Origin: an uncultured Mycoplasmatota bacterium
GTDB taxonomy: Bacteria > Bacillota_I > Bacilli_A > RF39 > UBA660
Assembly: GCA_900547775.1 (NCBI GenBank)
Contig: URHW01000006.1
Span: 1 to 47,479, forward strand
Reading direction: 5' to 3'
DNA: 47,479 bases
The translations under genes and the position numbers were made by a program. The first letter of the stretch is position 1; each line of letters opens with the position of its first letter. The notes below the pieces were generated by a model that was not told the origin of the DNA, made no database searches, and saw only the letters and a list, made by a program, of their open reading frames with translations. Shown here one piece after another: positions 7,993 through 15,948 of the stretch.

Positions 7993-9432
7993 ATGGCTAA
8001 AAAACGCGCAAAGTCAATGCTATCTTCATATTCAATAATTATGCTTTTAATTATTGGGCTAGGTATATTATCACATTTATTACCTAATGCTACATTTGTT
8101 GGTGAAGAAATCGTTAATGGTAGTGGTACTGTTGGAGCTACTTTATCACAAATATTAAAAGCGCCTATTTTAGGATTTGAAAATGCTGTTGATGTTGCAA
8201 TATTCATAATGATACTTGGAGGTTTCTTAAAGGTTATAGATAAGACTAAGGCTTTAGAAACTGGTATTAAGGTTTTGGTACAAAAATTAAAGGGAAAAGA
8301 GTTATGGCTTATTCCAATATTAATGTTTATCTTCTCAGTATGTGGTACTACATATGGTATGTTAGAAGAAACTGTAGGATTTTATGTGTTACTTGCTGCA
8401 ACAATGTTTGCTGCTGGTATGGATCCACTTGTTGGTAGTGCAGTAATTCTTTTGGGAGCAGGTTCTGGAGTTTTAGGCTCTACAATCAATCCATTTGCTA
8501 CTGGAGTAGCATTAAGTGCACTTCCTGAAGGTGTATCTGCAAATCATGGTTTAGTAATATTTATTGCTGTTGTATTATGGCTAACAACTTATGCAATATG
8601 TACTGCTTTTGTACTTGCATATGCAAGGAAGGTTAAGAATGATAAGGGGTCAACGATTCTATCATTAAGAGAACAACAAAAGGCTGAAAAAGCATTTAGT
8701 AAGTTTGCTAGTGATTCTAAGGCTGAGGCTAAACTTACTGGTAAACAAAAAGCAACTTTATGTTTATTTGCTTTAACGTTTATAATAATGATTATTGGGT
8801 TTATCCCATGGGGAAGTTTCAATATTACATTCTTTAATGGATTTACTGGATGGCTTACTGGTGAAGCATTAGGAGACTGGTGGTTCTATGAATCAGCTTT
8901 ATGGTTCTTCATTATGAGTGTAATTATATCTGTTGTAAACGGATATGGAGAAAAGGATTTTGTTGATACATTTGTAGATGGTGCTGATGATATGATTGGT
9001 GTTATCTTAGTAATTGCAGTTGCTAGAGGTGCAAGTGTACTTATGGGACAAACTTATTTAGATAATTATATTATTTATAATGCTAGTAATTTCTTAGCTA
9101 AGTTACCAGAGTTATTATTTGTACCACTTAACTATATTTTACATATAGTGTTATCAGTTTTAGTTCCATCTTCATCAGGAATTGCAACACTATCTACACC
9201 TATTATTGCACCTGTTGCTGCTAATTTAGGTTATAGTACTGAAGTTGCTATTATGACGATGGTTTCTGCTAATGGTGTAGTTAACTTAATTTCACCAACA
9301 TGCGGAGCTATTATGGGTGGTTTAGCACTTGCTAAAGTAGAGTATTCTACATGGTTCAGGTTTGCTTTAAAGATAGTAATTACTATTGCTATAGCAAACA
9401 TTCTAGTGCTTACATTATTCTCATTATTTTAG
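7993..9432 (+). CDS. YfcC-family transporter, probable arginine/ornithine antiporter
   Basis: 479 residues, about 12 hydrophobic segments with a soluble loop near residues 210-250. Conserved phrases such as CGTTYGMLEETVGFY, LGAGSGVLGSTINPFATG and PSSSGIATLSTP place it in the YfcC/ArcD-like group, whose members exchange arginine for ornithine. The position behind arcA-arcB gives the substrate assignment; it is inferred. The 75-base gap after arcB contains a small hairpin (AGTCTT / AAGACT) without a T-run, perhaps an mRNA processing or stability element. Good ribosome site AGGAGG. A strong terminator follows. Confidence 0.85.
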   Translation: MAKKRAKSMLSSYSIIMLLIIGLGILSHLLPNATFVGEEIVNGSGTVGATLSQILKAPILGFENAVDVAIFIMILGGFLKVIDKTKALETGIKVLVQKLKGKELWLIPILMFIFSVCGTTYGMLEETVGFYVLLAATMFAAGMDPLVGSAVILLGAGSGVLGSTINPFATGVALSALPEGVSANHGLVIFIAVVLWLTTYAICTAFVLAYARKVKNDKGSTILSLREQQKAEKAFSKFASDSKAEAKLTGKQKATLCLFALTFIIMIIGFIPWGSFNITFFNGFTGWLTGEALGDWWFYESALWFFIMSVIISVVNGYGEKDFVDTFVDGADDMIGVILVIAVARGASVLMGQTYLDNYIIYNASNFLAKLPELLFVPLNYILHIVLSVLVPSSSGIATLSTPIIAPVAANLGYSTEVAIMTMVSANGVVNLISPTCGAIMGGLALAKVEYSTWFRFALKIVITIAIANILVLTLFSLF

Positions 9433-9441
9433 TGGGATTTG

Positions 9442-9467
9442 AAAGGGCTTTAGTGGTCCTTTTTTTA
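9442..9467 (+). terminator. terminator of the arginine deiminase operon
   Basis: Stem AAAGGGC (9442-9448) / GTCCTTT (9456-9462) with one G-T pair, seven-base loop, then a T-run. Confidence 0.88.
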
Positions 9468-9496
9468 TTGACTAAAACCTAATCGTATTATAGAAT
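9468..9496 (+). promoter_or_regulatory. promoter of the 721-residue surface protein
   Basis: TTGACT (9468-9473), 17-base spacer, TAGAAT (9491-9496). The -35 begins where the preceding terminator ends. Confidence 0.7.
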
Positions 9497-9524
9497 ATTA
9501 TTAGAAAATAGAGGTGCATATAGT

Positions 9525-11690
9525 ATGCAGATAAGTATGCAAAAATATAAAAAAAGGATGCTTGTTTTAAGTGTTATGCTTTTAGTAGTGGTACTTCTTT
9601 CAGGAGTAAGTTATGCAGTATTTACTAGCTTTTCAAGTCAAACTGATGCAAATACATTAGCAGCATCATGTATGGACTTAGACTTTAATGGACAAAATGA
9701 AATTAATTTAACAAATACCTATCCAGTCAAAGACGGGGAAGCTCTAGAGAGCACTCCTTATACTTTTACAATTAAAAATAAATGTGATAACTATATTGAA
9801 TACTACGTAATCGCATCAGTGATTAACACATCAAATTTACTAGACTCTAAATACGTAAAAGTATCTTTACTAGGTGATAATGACCTAACATCATCACCAA
9901 TAACTGACTTAGAAGCAATATCTACACCTCAAAGTTTATCTGAATACAGCATAACAAGTAACTATGTTCTTAAAAAAGGCGATGGCATCTCTAAAGATGA
10001 ATCGAGAACATTTAACTATCGAATGTGGGTTAATGGAGACTTGCAAGATAGTTGGACTAGTGAAGATGTTGAAAGCAAGAACTATCAAGTAAAAATATCA
10101 GTAGTAGGTACAGTTAAAACAAGACCAAAAGATGACTTATTTATAGCGACAACTATAGATGGAACTGCAAGTAGCTCGTTCCCAGAAACAAATGCATACT
10201 CAGCATCAGTATCATGCACACAAGATGATAAATCAGTAGATATTGGAGCTACTATAAAATGGACAGGTTCTAAATGGAGCTTAGGAGTAACTAACTTAAC
10301 AAGTGGAAATACTAAATGCACAGTAGCATTTGACCCACCAACTTTAGCTGATGCTATATTACAAAACAATGAAGTAAAAGAACCAATGACAACTCCAGGG
10401 AAGGAAGCCAGCGCACATATTTTGAATGATATTGAAAGTGCAACAGTGACGGTATCTTCTACTAATAAAGCAAAATATATAACATATGGTACTGGATGGA
10501 CTATGAATGGTACAAAATTTAATTTGACAGGAACCGGTGTGACAAGTGGTACATATGAAACTTCTTACTCTAGTTTAGTTGGTAAATATCTTGCAATGTC
10601 ACAGTATGGGTTTGATTTTGTTGATATTGGCTCCACTACTGCTGGAACAATGAAGACTACAACAAATATATATGCTTTAGCATATGTAGTATCTGCTACT
10701 GCTGATAATATAGAATATAAATTTCTTACTTCTAATAAAAATACTACTGAGTCACTTCTTACAAGTACTCAAGATGATTATGGTATGTCTTACTATTTTA
10801 GAGGTGCTGTAAAAAATAATTATGTGGAATTTGCAAATAAATGCTGGCGAATAGTTAGAATAGTAGGTGATGGCTCAGTAAAATTAGTACTTCATAATGA
10901 TAATATATCAAATTCATCAAATCCTTGTTCATCAATGAATAACAGTGACGAAGCTGCATTTGCTCATTATAGTGGTTCAACTTACGTTAGTGCTTTTAAT
11001 TCAAATTATGATGATAATGCATACATAGGATTTATGTATGGGCAGGCTGGTTCTAGTGATTATGCAAGTACACATGCAAATACAAATAAAAGTACAATAC
11101 TAACAAATTTAGAAACATGGTACACAAATAATTTAACATCATATGCTGATAAACTAGCAGATACAATATGGTGCAATGATAAAAGTACATTTACAACGTA
11201 TGCTAGTGGTTCGGCATATGGTACTGGATTAGGTTATGGAACGAATCTTACTGGTTATGGTGCTTTTAAAAGAGTTAAAGGTGAGGGTGGAAAAGATGAT
11301 GTTGAGCCTAGCTTAATTTGTCCGAATGATAATAACGGTGGGAAACTATCTAAATTTACTGTAAGTGATACTACTAATGGCAATGGTAATTTAACTTATA
11401 AAATTGGATTATTAACTGCAGATGAAGTAGAGTTTGTTGGTGGAATGTTTAATTCATATAATTATTCTACCTTTTTAGAAGAAAATACAGGAAACATATG
11501 GTGGTCAACTATGTCATCTGCTGGCTATATAGGTAATTATGCTTGGAATTTGATTATTGGACATGGTTTCATGAATATTGGAAGTGTTAATGATACAAAA
11601 AATGCCCTACGTCCCGCTATAGCTCTTACGTCATCAACTACAATATCAGGAGGTTCTGGTACATCAGAAGATCCATATGTTGTAAAATAG
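9525..11690 (+). CDS. large secreted or membrane-anchored surface protein
   Basis: 721 residues. A basic N-terminus and a hydrophobic segment (~10-31) ending near SYA-VF look like a SipW/TasA-type signal or anchor. Residues ~40-200 form a TasA/camelysin-like beta domain. Around 220-275 is a short Cys-containing module (ASVSCTQ...KWTGSKW...TKCTVAF) that recurs in the surface protein at 38167. The C-terminal half carries CWRIVRIVGDGSVKLVL, LLTADEVEFVGG and a final LRPAIAL, a surface module also present in the protein at 30353. No LPXTG signal or C-terminal anchor. Codon use differs from neighbours, with many A-ending codons in the first third. Start: GAGGTG seven bases before the ATG. Substrate unknown. 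Confidence 0.85.
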   Translation: MQISMQKYKKRMLVLSVMLLVVVLLSGVSYAVFTSFSSQTDANTLAASCMDLDFNGQNEINLTNTYPVKDGEALESTPYTFTIKNKCDNYIEYYVIASVINTSNLLDSKYVKVSLLGDNDLTSSPITDLEAISTPQSLSEYSITSNYVLKKGDGISKDESRTFNYRMWVNGDLQDSWTSEDVESKNYQVKISVVGTVKTRPKDDLFIATTIDGTASSSFPETNAYSASVSCTQDDKSVDIGATIKWTGSKWSLGVTNLTSGNTKCTVAFDPPTLADAILQNNEVKEPMTTPGKEASAHILNDIESATVTVSSTNKAKYITYGTGWTMNGTKFNLTGTGVTSGTYETSYSSLVGKYLAMSQYGFDFVDIGSTTAGTMKTTTNIYALAYVVSATADNIEYKFLTSNKNTTESLLTSTQDDYGMSYYFRGAVKNNYVEFANKCWRIVRIVGDGSVKLVLHNDNISNSSNPCSSMNNSDEAAFAHYSGSTYVSAFNSNYDDNAYIGFMYGQAGSSDYASTHANTNKSTILTNLETWYTNNLTSYADKLADTIWCNDKSTFTTYASGSAYGTGLGYGTNLTGYGAFKRVKGEGGKDDVEPSLICPNDNNGGKLSKFTVSDTTNGNGNLTYKIGLLTADEVEFVGGMFNSYNYSTFLEENTGNIWWSTMSSAGYIGNYAWNLIIGHGFMNIGSVNDTKNALRPAIALTSSTTISGGSGTSEDPYVVK

Positions 11691-11699
11691 ATTTATTAT

Positions 11700-11730
11700 C
11701 TCGGGTATATTGGTATCCGAGTTTTTTATT
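11700..11730 (+). terminator. terminator after the surface protein
   Basis: Stem CTCGGGTA (11700-11707) / TATCCGAG (11714-11721) with one G-T pair, six-base loop, T-run. Confidence 0.9.
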
Positions 11731-11782
11731 GTGAAGTAATGGGTTTTGTGCTATTATAGGGTTTGTTTTTAAGGGGGATATT

Positions 11783-12421
11783 ATGGAAAAGAATGAGAAT
11801 TTAGATATTTGTAAGAAGTGTGGAGGAATGTGCTGTAAGAAGAGTGGCTGTGATTTATGGTTAGATGACATTGAGGATAAGACTCTTAAAGGTGTGCTTC
11901 AGTTACTTGCTAGTGAGAAGTATTCAATTGTTGCTCTTATGAATTTTAAGATGATTAATGGGAAAATGTGTAATATGCCATTTTTATATTTAAGAGCTAG
12001 AAATAAAGGCAGAGATATTATTGATTTACTTTCTATGAAGACTACTTGTGTCAATTTAACTAGTGATGGTTGTGCTTTTTCTTATGAGGATAGACCTTCT
12101 GGTGGTAAGAATTTAACTCCTGGTGATAATGGTAACTGCTCACCTAGAGAGAATCCTTTAGATAAGATTAAGCTTTATGAACCATATCAAAATTTACTTG
12201 GTAAGATTGTTAAGAGATATACTGGTAAGAGTGTTGATAAGGTAATAAGAGAAGACGTAGTTAATTTAATTAAGAATATTGCTAGTGGAAATATTAATGG
12301 GGTCTCTCCAATAGAGCTTGCTGATTTAAAAGGAATGATTCCGATGCTTGCAAAGTGTTATCCTGAGGAAGTTGCATTAGGGTATCAGATGGCGAAGAAC
12401 ACACCAATTAATTTAAAATAG
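11783..12421 (+). CDS. YkgJ-like cysteine-cluster protein
   Basis: 212 residues. The N-terminus CKKCGGMCCKKSGC and later cysteines (~90 in TTCVNL, ~97 in GCAFSYEDRPS, ~119 in GNCSPRE) match the YkgJ/CxxCxxCC cluster architecture, thought to bind zinc or an iron-sulfur cluster. The C-terminal ~90 residues are helical and not assigned. Function unknown. The probable promoter is an extended -10 (TGCTATTAT, 11749-11757). Next to cotE, but with a separate ribosome site and a gap. Confidence 0.75.
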   Translation: MEKNENLDICKKCGGMCCKKSGCDLWLDDIEDKTLKGVLQLLASEKYSIVALMNFKMINGKMCNMPFLYLRARNKGRDIIDLLSMKTTCVNLTSDGCAFSYEDRPSGGKNLTPGDNGNCSPRENPLDKIKLYEPYQNLLGKIVKRYTGKSVDKVIREDVVNLIKNIASGNINGVSPIELADLKGMIPMLAKCYPEEVALGYQMAKNTPINLK

Positions 12422-12472
12422 TAGTGTATTTTTCCTAAGAGTCGCATAGACTAAATTGAGGGGGAATATAGT

Positions 12473-12979
12473 ATGGCTAGTCTTAAAGAGATTGTTACTA
12501 AGGCTGTAATTGGTAAGGCTAAGAAGAAGACTACTACTGATTTATCTTTTACTTCTGGAGAGAAGATTGATAAAATACTTGGTTGCTGGATCATAAATCA
12601 TCATTTTGAAGGTGAAAATGATAATGGCAAAGTTACTATTAGTGGTTCTTATGACGTTAATATTTGGTATTCTTATGATAATAATACGAAGACGAGTGTA
12701 ATTGTTAAGACGTTTAGTTATGATGATGAACTAAATATTAAGTTAAAGAATCCTAGTAATGCAAGTGATATTATAGTTAGAGCTCTTACTGCACCTAATG
12801 TTAGTAAGGCAGAAGCAGTTGGAACTACAGTTAATTTAAAGGTAGAAAAAGAGATGGGTGCTGAGATAGTTGGAGATGCTAAGGTAAGAGTTAGTGTTGA
12901 GGAAGATTATGATGATTATGATGAAGATGATGATATAGAAATAAATGAAGATTATTTAAATGATGTCAACCAAAAATAG
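12473..12979 (+). CDS. cotE: outer spore coat protein CotE
   Basis: 168 residues. CotE is the morphogenetic protein that assembles the outer coat around the forespore. The match is clear: KEIVTKAVIGKAKK at the start, ILGCWIINHHFEG (~37-49), VNIWYSYDNNTKTSV (~63-77) and the very acidic C-terminal tail (~140-165), all as in Bacillus. It shows that the organism belongs to the Bacilli and forms spores. CATAGACT at 12445-12452 resembles a SigE-type -10, but the -35 is weak, so sporulation control is inferred rather than seen. Ribosome site GAGGGGG. A terminator overlaps the stop. Confidence 0.93.
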   Translation: MASLKEIVTKAVIGKAKKKTTTDLSFTSGEKIDKILGCWIINHHFEGENDNGKVTISGSYDVNIWYSYDNNTKTSVIVKTFSYDDELNIKLKNPSNASDIIVRALTAPNVSKAEAVGTTVNLKVEKEMGAEIVGDAKVRVSVEEDYDDYDEDDDIEINEDYLNDVNQK

Positions 12980-13000
12980 TTGACATCTAATTTTTTTTTT
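12962..13000 (+). terminator. terminator of cotE
   Basis: Perfect 9-bp stem GATGTCAAC (12962-12970) / GTTGACATC (12979-12987), then a run of ten T. The left arm lies inside the end of the cotE coding sequence. Confidence 0.92.
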
Positions 13001-13008
13001 GATAGACT
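12980..13008 (+). promoter_or_regulatory. promoter of rpsP-khpA, built on the cotE terminator
   Basis: The right arm of the cotE terminator contains a perfect TTGACA (12980-12985). With a 17-base spacer made mostly of the terminator T-run it faces TAGACT (13003-13008). The transcript would begin just before the AGGAGG of rpsP. Confidence 0.5.
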
Positions 13009-13033
13009 ACTTGTAGTTGAAGGAGGCATATAT

Positions 13034-13306
13034 ATGGCTGTTAAATTAAGATTAAAAAGAATGGGCGCTAAGTCTAGACCATTTTATCGTATTGTAGCTG
13101 CTGATTCAAGAAGTCCTAGAGATGGAAGATTCATTGAAGTAGTTGGTACTTATCAACCAATTTATAAAGAAAATAATATAAATGTTGATGAAGAAAAAGC
13201 TATGAAGTGGTTAAACGATGGTGCTATTCCTACAGATACAGTAAAGAATATTTTACAAAAATCTGGAGTTTGGGCTAAGTTTAAAAATAAGAAGAGTGAG
13301 AAGTAG
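13034..13306 (+). CDS. rpsP: 30S ribosomal protein bS16
   Basis: 90 residues, normal length. Diagnostic KLRLKRMGAKSRPFYRIVAADSR at the start and the GTYQP motif. It binds 16S rRNA in the body of the small subunit. The frame is open further upstream, but ATG 13034 with AGGAGG seven bases before it gives the conserved MAVKLRLKR start. Followed after two bases by khpA. The usual companions rimM and trmD are not here. Confidence 0.97.
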   Translation: MAVKLRLKRMGAKSRPFYRIVAADSRSPRDGRFIEVVGTYQPIYKENNINVDEEKAMKWLNDGAIPTDTVKNILQKSGVWAKFKNKKSEK

Positions 13307-13308
13307 TT

Positions 13309-13560
13309 ATGCACGAAGAACTAATTAGTTTTACACAAAACTTAGTTAAAAGTATTTGCAAGGAACCAGATATGGTTAGTGTTCAAGAATTTAGTGGTGA
13401 TGATGGAGAGATTATGCTTGAGATTATCGTTCATGAATCTGATATGGGAGCAGTAATTGGTAGATCTGGAAAGATGGCAAGTAGTATCAGAACTTTAGTT
13501 CAGGCTTATGCATATATTCATGAATTAAAGAGAGTAAAAATAAACATCGACTCATTTTAA
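13309..13560 (+). CDS. khpA: RNA-binding protein KhpA (KH domain)
   Basis: 83 residues, a single type-II KH domain. The GxxG loop is present as IGRSGKMA (~48-55). KhpA partners KhpB (Jag) in binding RNA and influences cell elongation and division. rpsP-khpA is the usual order in Bacillota. Its stop overlaps the stop of the convergent tmcAL gene by four bases, and a shared hairpin lies across both ends. Confidence 0.93.
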   Translation: MHEELISFTQNLVKSICKEPDMVSVQEFSGDDGEIMLEIIVHESDMGAVIGRSGKMASSIRTLVQAYAYIHELKRVKINIDSF

Positions 13561-13571
13561 GCCGATGTTTT
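13542..13571. terminator. bidirectional terminator between khpA and tmcAL
   Basis: Stem AAACATCG (13542-13549) / CGATGTTT (13563-13570) with T-rich tracts on both strands. It overlaps both stop codons. Confidence 0.78.
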
Positions 13572-14663
13572 TATTATTGGTTTATTACTTGTTTCAAATT
13601 TGTATGTACTTGAGTCTGTTAACATATCATAGATAAGTGATGCTGTTAGTTCATATTTTTGGGCTATGTCGTTATCACTTATTTTTCTTTGAATGATTAA
13701 ATCACTTTTAACTGTTTTTAAATAATCTTTACCAGTTTTATCAAATCCAAGAACCTTAATATAATTTAAACTATAATTTCGTTTATCCTCTTTAGTTAAT
13801 CCAATAAGTATGTGTATAAGCATTCTTCTAATTCGATTATAGGTATATCTTTTGCTTTTAACTTTCAAAACTAAATCATCAACATCTACAGCATTAATAA
13901 TTTCTTTCTTTAGTTTATATTCAATTCCTTCATCAACTGTTAAATACTTTGATAAATCCTTATCTGTTAAAATTTTTACTTTAAGTAAATTAAATAATAA
14001 ATCTTCATTAATTCTTACAAAATTACTTACAGGTGTATATTTAGAAATATCTTCATTATTTTTAATTTTCTCTCTAATATTAGATGCACTAACAATAGTT
14101 TCTACACTAACTTTATCATGAAAATCATTAGTTCTTTTAATTGTAACTGCTGTAATATTAAAATTATTTTTAATTATAGCTTTAATATATGAAATTCCAA
14201 GTAAATCATTTGGTGAAGAAACACTAGTATTAAGTGCTTTAGATAATGCAGTAGGATAATTAGTACCACTTTTTAATTCTGTTTTTAAAAGTTTATTAAA
14301 ATTATCATTTAACTGATTCTTAGCAATTTCAGTTAAAAGTGAAACATCATTTGATTCACTTCCAAAAACTATTTTATTGACACCTAAACTATCTAATATT
14401 CTGACCCCACACTCAGCAAATGTATCAGCAGAATTACTTCCATAAATAAATGGTATCTCAACAACTAAATTAATTCCATAATCAAGCGCCATCTTAGTTT
14501 TTTCTTCCTTAGTCATAATACTAATCTCACCACGCTCTAAAAAATATCCATTCAGAGCTAAAATAATTATTGAATTAGGATAAAGTTCTTTAATCTTATT
14601 TATATGATAAATATGCCCATTATGAAAAGGATTATATTCTGTAATTACTCCAATTATATCCAT
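13557..14663 (-). CDS. tmcAL: tRNA(Met) cytidine acetate ligase TmcAL (YlbM)
   Basis: 368 residues. TmcAL makes N4-acetylcytidine at the wobble position of elongator tRNA-Met from acetate and ATP. The nucleotidyltransferase core is plain: GVITEYNPFHNGHIYHI (~5-21) with the HxGH-like signature, LALNGYFLERGEIS (~35-48) and FGSESND (~99-105). The length is close to family average. Minus strand, with an AGGAGGC ribosome site and an extended -10 TGCTATAAT (14684-14692). Monocistronic. Confidence 0.92.
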   Translation of the reverse strand: MDIIGVITEYNPFHNGHIYHINKIKELYPNSIIILALNGYFLERGEISIMTKEEKTKMALDYGINLVVEIPFIYGSNSADTFAECGVRILDSLGVNKIVFGSESNDVSLLTEIAKNQLNDNFNKLLKTELKSGTNYPTALSKALNTSVSSPNDLLGISYIKAIIKNNFNITAVTIKRTNDFHDKVSVETIVSASNIREKIKNNEDISKYTPVSNFVRINEDLLFNLLKVKILTDKDLSKYLTVDEGIEYKLKKEIINAVDVDDLVLKVKSKRYTYNRIRRMLIHILIGLTKEDKRNYSLNYIKVLGFDKTGKDYLKTVKSDLIIQRKISDNDIAQKYELTASLIYDMLTDSSTYKFETSNKPIIKTSA

Positions 14664-14683
14664 AGGTGCCTCCTTTGTTTTTT

Positions 14684-14716
14684 ATTATAGCAAATTTTTA
14701 GTGGTTGTGATATGAT
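14684..14716. promoter_or_regulatory. back-to-back promoters for tmcAL and the 143-residue gene
   Basis: On the minus strand TGCTATAAT (plus positions 14684-14692) is an extended -10 for tmcAL. On the plus strand TGATATGAT (14708-14716) is an extended -10 for the gene at 14734. Both -35 regions are weak and overlap each other. Confidence 0.5.
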
Positions 14717-14733
14717 TATTTTAGGGTGAAATT

Positions 14734-15165
14734 ATGAAGAGAAGACTTAAGATATATTTTGTTCATAGTTTAAAGTATGATTATAACAATATGCTTTATA
14801 GAGATTTACTTACTGATAGTGTTTTAAATAAGCATGAGTTAATGCTTCCAATGAGTAATGCTTATAAGGAGAAGTATTCTAAGGATTTAATTAATAAGGC
14901 TGATTTGATTGTTTGTGAGGTTAGTACGCCATCTTTTACTGAAAAGTTGGAACTTAAATGGGTTAGTAAGGTAAGTACTCCTAAATTATATTTTTCATTT
15001 AATAATACAGTCCCTAAGACTTTTGGTAAGTATGTTCCTGCGATAGAGTATACAAACAATGATAAGAGTTATTTAGATTTGATTAGAAATTTTGTAAATG
15101 AGTATGCTGCGGTTAGTGAGGAAGAAGCAAAAGACCCAACAATTATTTTAGGTAGTTTAGATTAG
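14734..15165 (+). CDS. nucleoside 2-deoxyribosyltransferase-like protein
   Basis: 143 residues. The layout resembles nucleoside 2-deoxyribosyltransferase-fold proteins: a first beta strand LKIYFVHSL, then NKADLIVCEVSTPSFTEKLELKW (~52-75), where the acidic residue of such enzymes would be the Glu in the CEVSTPS stretch. The family cleaves or transfers N-glycosidic bonds, and related folds occur in TIR-like proteins. The overall match is only by pattern, so the activity is unproven. It is followed after 17 bases by the zinc-ribbon gene and is probably co-transcribed with it. Confidence 0.55.
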   Translation: MKRRLKIYFVHSLKYDYNNMLYRDLLTDSVLNKHELMLPMSNAYKEKYSKDLINKADLIVCEVSTPSFTEKLELKWVSKVSTPKLYFSFNNTVPKTFGKYVPAIEYTNNDKSYLDLIRNFVNEYAAVSEEEAKDPTIILGSLD

Positions 15166-15182
15166 GAGAAAAGAAAATTTAT

Positions 15183-15497
15183 ATGAAGACAAATGAATTA
15201 AAATGCAAAAATTGTGGTGCCACTTTAATTGTTCCTGAAGGAACTTATAGGGTAGTATGTGATTATTGTAATTCTAGTTACGATATAGAGGATGCATATA
15301 GCAGCGCCTATAAATACCATAAGGGAATGTTGGATGCATCCAGTGAAAAGTTTGAAAAACAATTTAAGATGGTAAACGATGCCTTTAATAATGACCCAAT
15401 GTTTAAGATCTCAAAAGCAATTTTTATTATTATTTTTGTAGTTATCTTTGTAATAATTGCAATTGTGTTTGGTAACATTTTAACTGGTAATTTATAA
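15183..15497 (+). CDS. zinc-ribbon membrane protein, unknown
   Basis: 104 residues. An N-terminal zinc ribbon with CKNCG (~8-12) and CDYCNSSYD (~27-35) gives four cysteine ligands. A soluble helical middle follows, then one strongly hydrophobic C-terminal helix (~77-98), so it is anchored in the membrane with the ribbon in the cytosol. Such ribbon-plus-helix proteins are common in Bacillota and mostly uncharacterised. Confidence 0.7.
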   Translation: MKTNELKCKNCGATLIVPEGTYRVVCDYCNSSYDIEDAYSSAYKYHKGMLDASSEKFEKQFKMVNDAFNNDPMFKISKAIFIIIFVVIFVIIAIVFGNILTGNL

Positions 15498-15567
15498 AAA
15501 CACTTTATAGTATACTTGAATATAAGAAAGAGTATCTTCTATTGAAGCTAGAATTATCTACTTTATT

Positions 15568-15638
15568 TTGACACTTTTGTAGTTAAAATCTAAGATTTTT
15601 TGAAGGTCTTTACTTTTTGAGTTTAGTTATGTTATAAT
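15568..15638 (+). promoter_or_regulatory. tandem promoters of the rimP-nusA-infB operon
   Basis: P1 candidate: TTGACA (15568-15573), 17-base spacer, TAAGAT (15591-15596). P2 candidate: TTTACT (15609-15614), 18-base spacer, TATAAT (15633-15638) with an extended -10 TG at 15630-15631. P2 is the better -10 and fires just before the leader hairpin. Confidence 0.65.
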
Positions 15639-15652
15639 ATGTTTGCAGATTT

Positions 15653-15684
15653 AAGTGGGACAGAAATTTCCCACTTTTATTTAT
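15653..15684 (+). promoter_or_regulatory. leader hairpin of rimP, possible attenuator
   Basis: Perfect 8-bp stem AAGTGGGA (15653-15660) / TCCCACTT (15669-15676) with an eight-base loop, followed by a T-rich stretch, in the short leader before the rimP ribosome site. Hairpins of this kind precede rimP-nusA in other Bacillota and have been proposed as attenuators. Since NusA affects pausing and termination, autoregulation is a reasonable inference. Confidence 0.55.
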
Positions 15685-15695
15685 ATAGGAGGTTT

Positions 15696-15947
15696 ATGCA
15701 AAGTACGATTGAGAAGATTAAAGAAATTGTAACTGAAGCTATGAATAAGGAAGATATTATTGTTTGTAGTGTTAGTTACGAAAAAGAGAACAACTACAAC
15801 TTTTTAAAGATTGTTCTTGATAAGGTAAATGGTATTGATTTAGATACTATTGTTGAAGCCACTAATATTATAAATCCACTACTTGATGAGTATGATTTAA
15901 TTAGTGAAGAATATGTATTAGATATTTCTAGTAAGGAGAGAGGTTAA
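15696..15947 (+). CDS. rimP: ribosome maturation factor RimP, N-terminal domain only
   Basis: 83 residues against about 150 usual. RimP assists assembly of the 30S subunit. The whole N-terminal domain is present (from MQSTIEKIKEIV to YVLDISSKERG), but the protein stops where other RimP proteins read EVSSPG and continue into the C-terminal SH3-like domain. The stop is followed after one base by nusA with good coupling, so a recent frameshift is unlikely. Start ATG 15696 with AGGAGG; the upstream in-frame extension is the leader and is rejected. Confidence 0.82.
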   Translation: MQSTIEKIKEIVTEAMNKEDIIVCSVSYEKENNYNFLKIVLDKVNGIDLDTIVEATNIINPLLDEYDLISEEYVLDISSKERG

Positions 15948-15948
15948 A

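Noticed and set aside
12424..12452. SigE-type promoter of cotE
   Set aside because: The -10 like CATAGACT is suggestive, but the -35 match is poor and the transcript would start almost on the ribosome site, so it is mentioned only with the gene.
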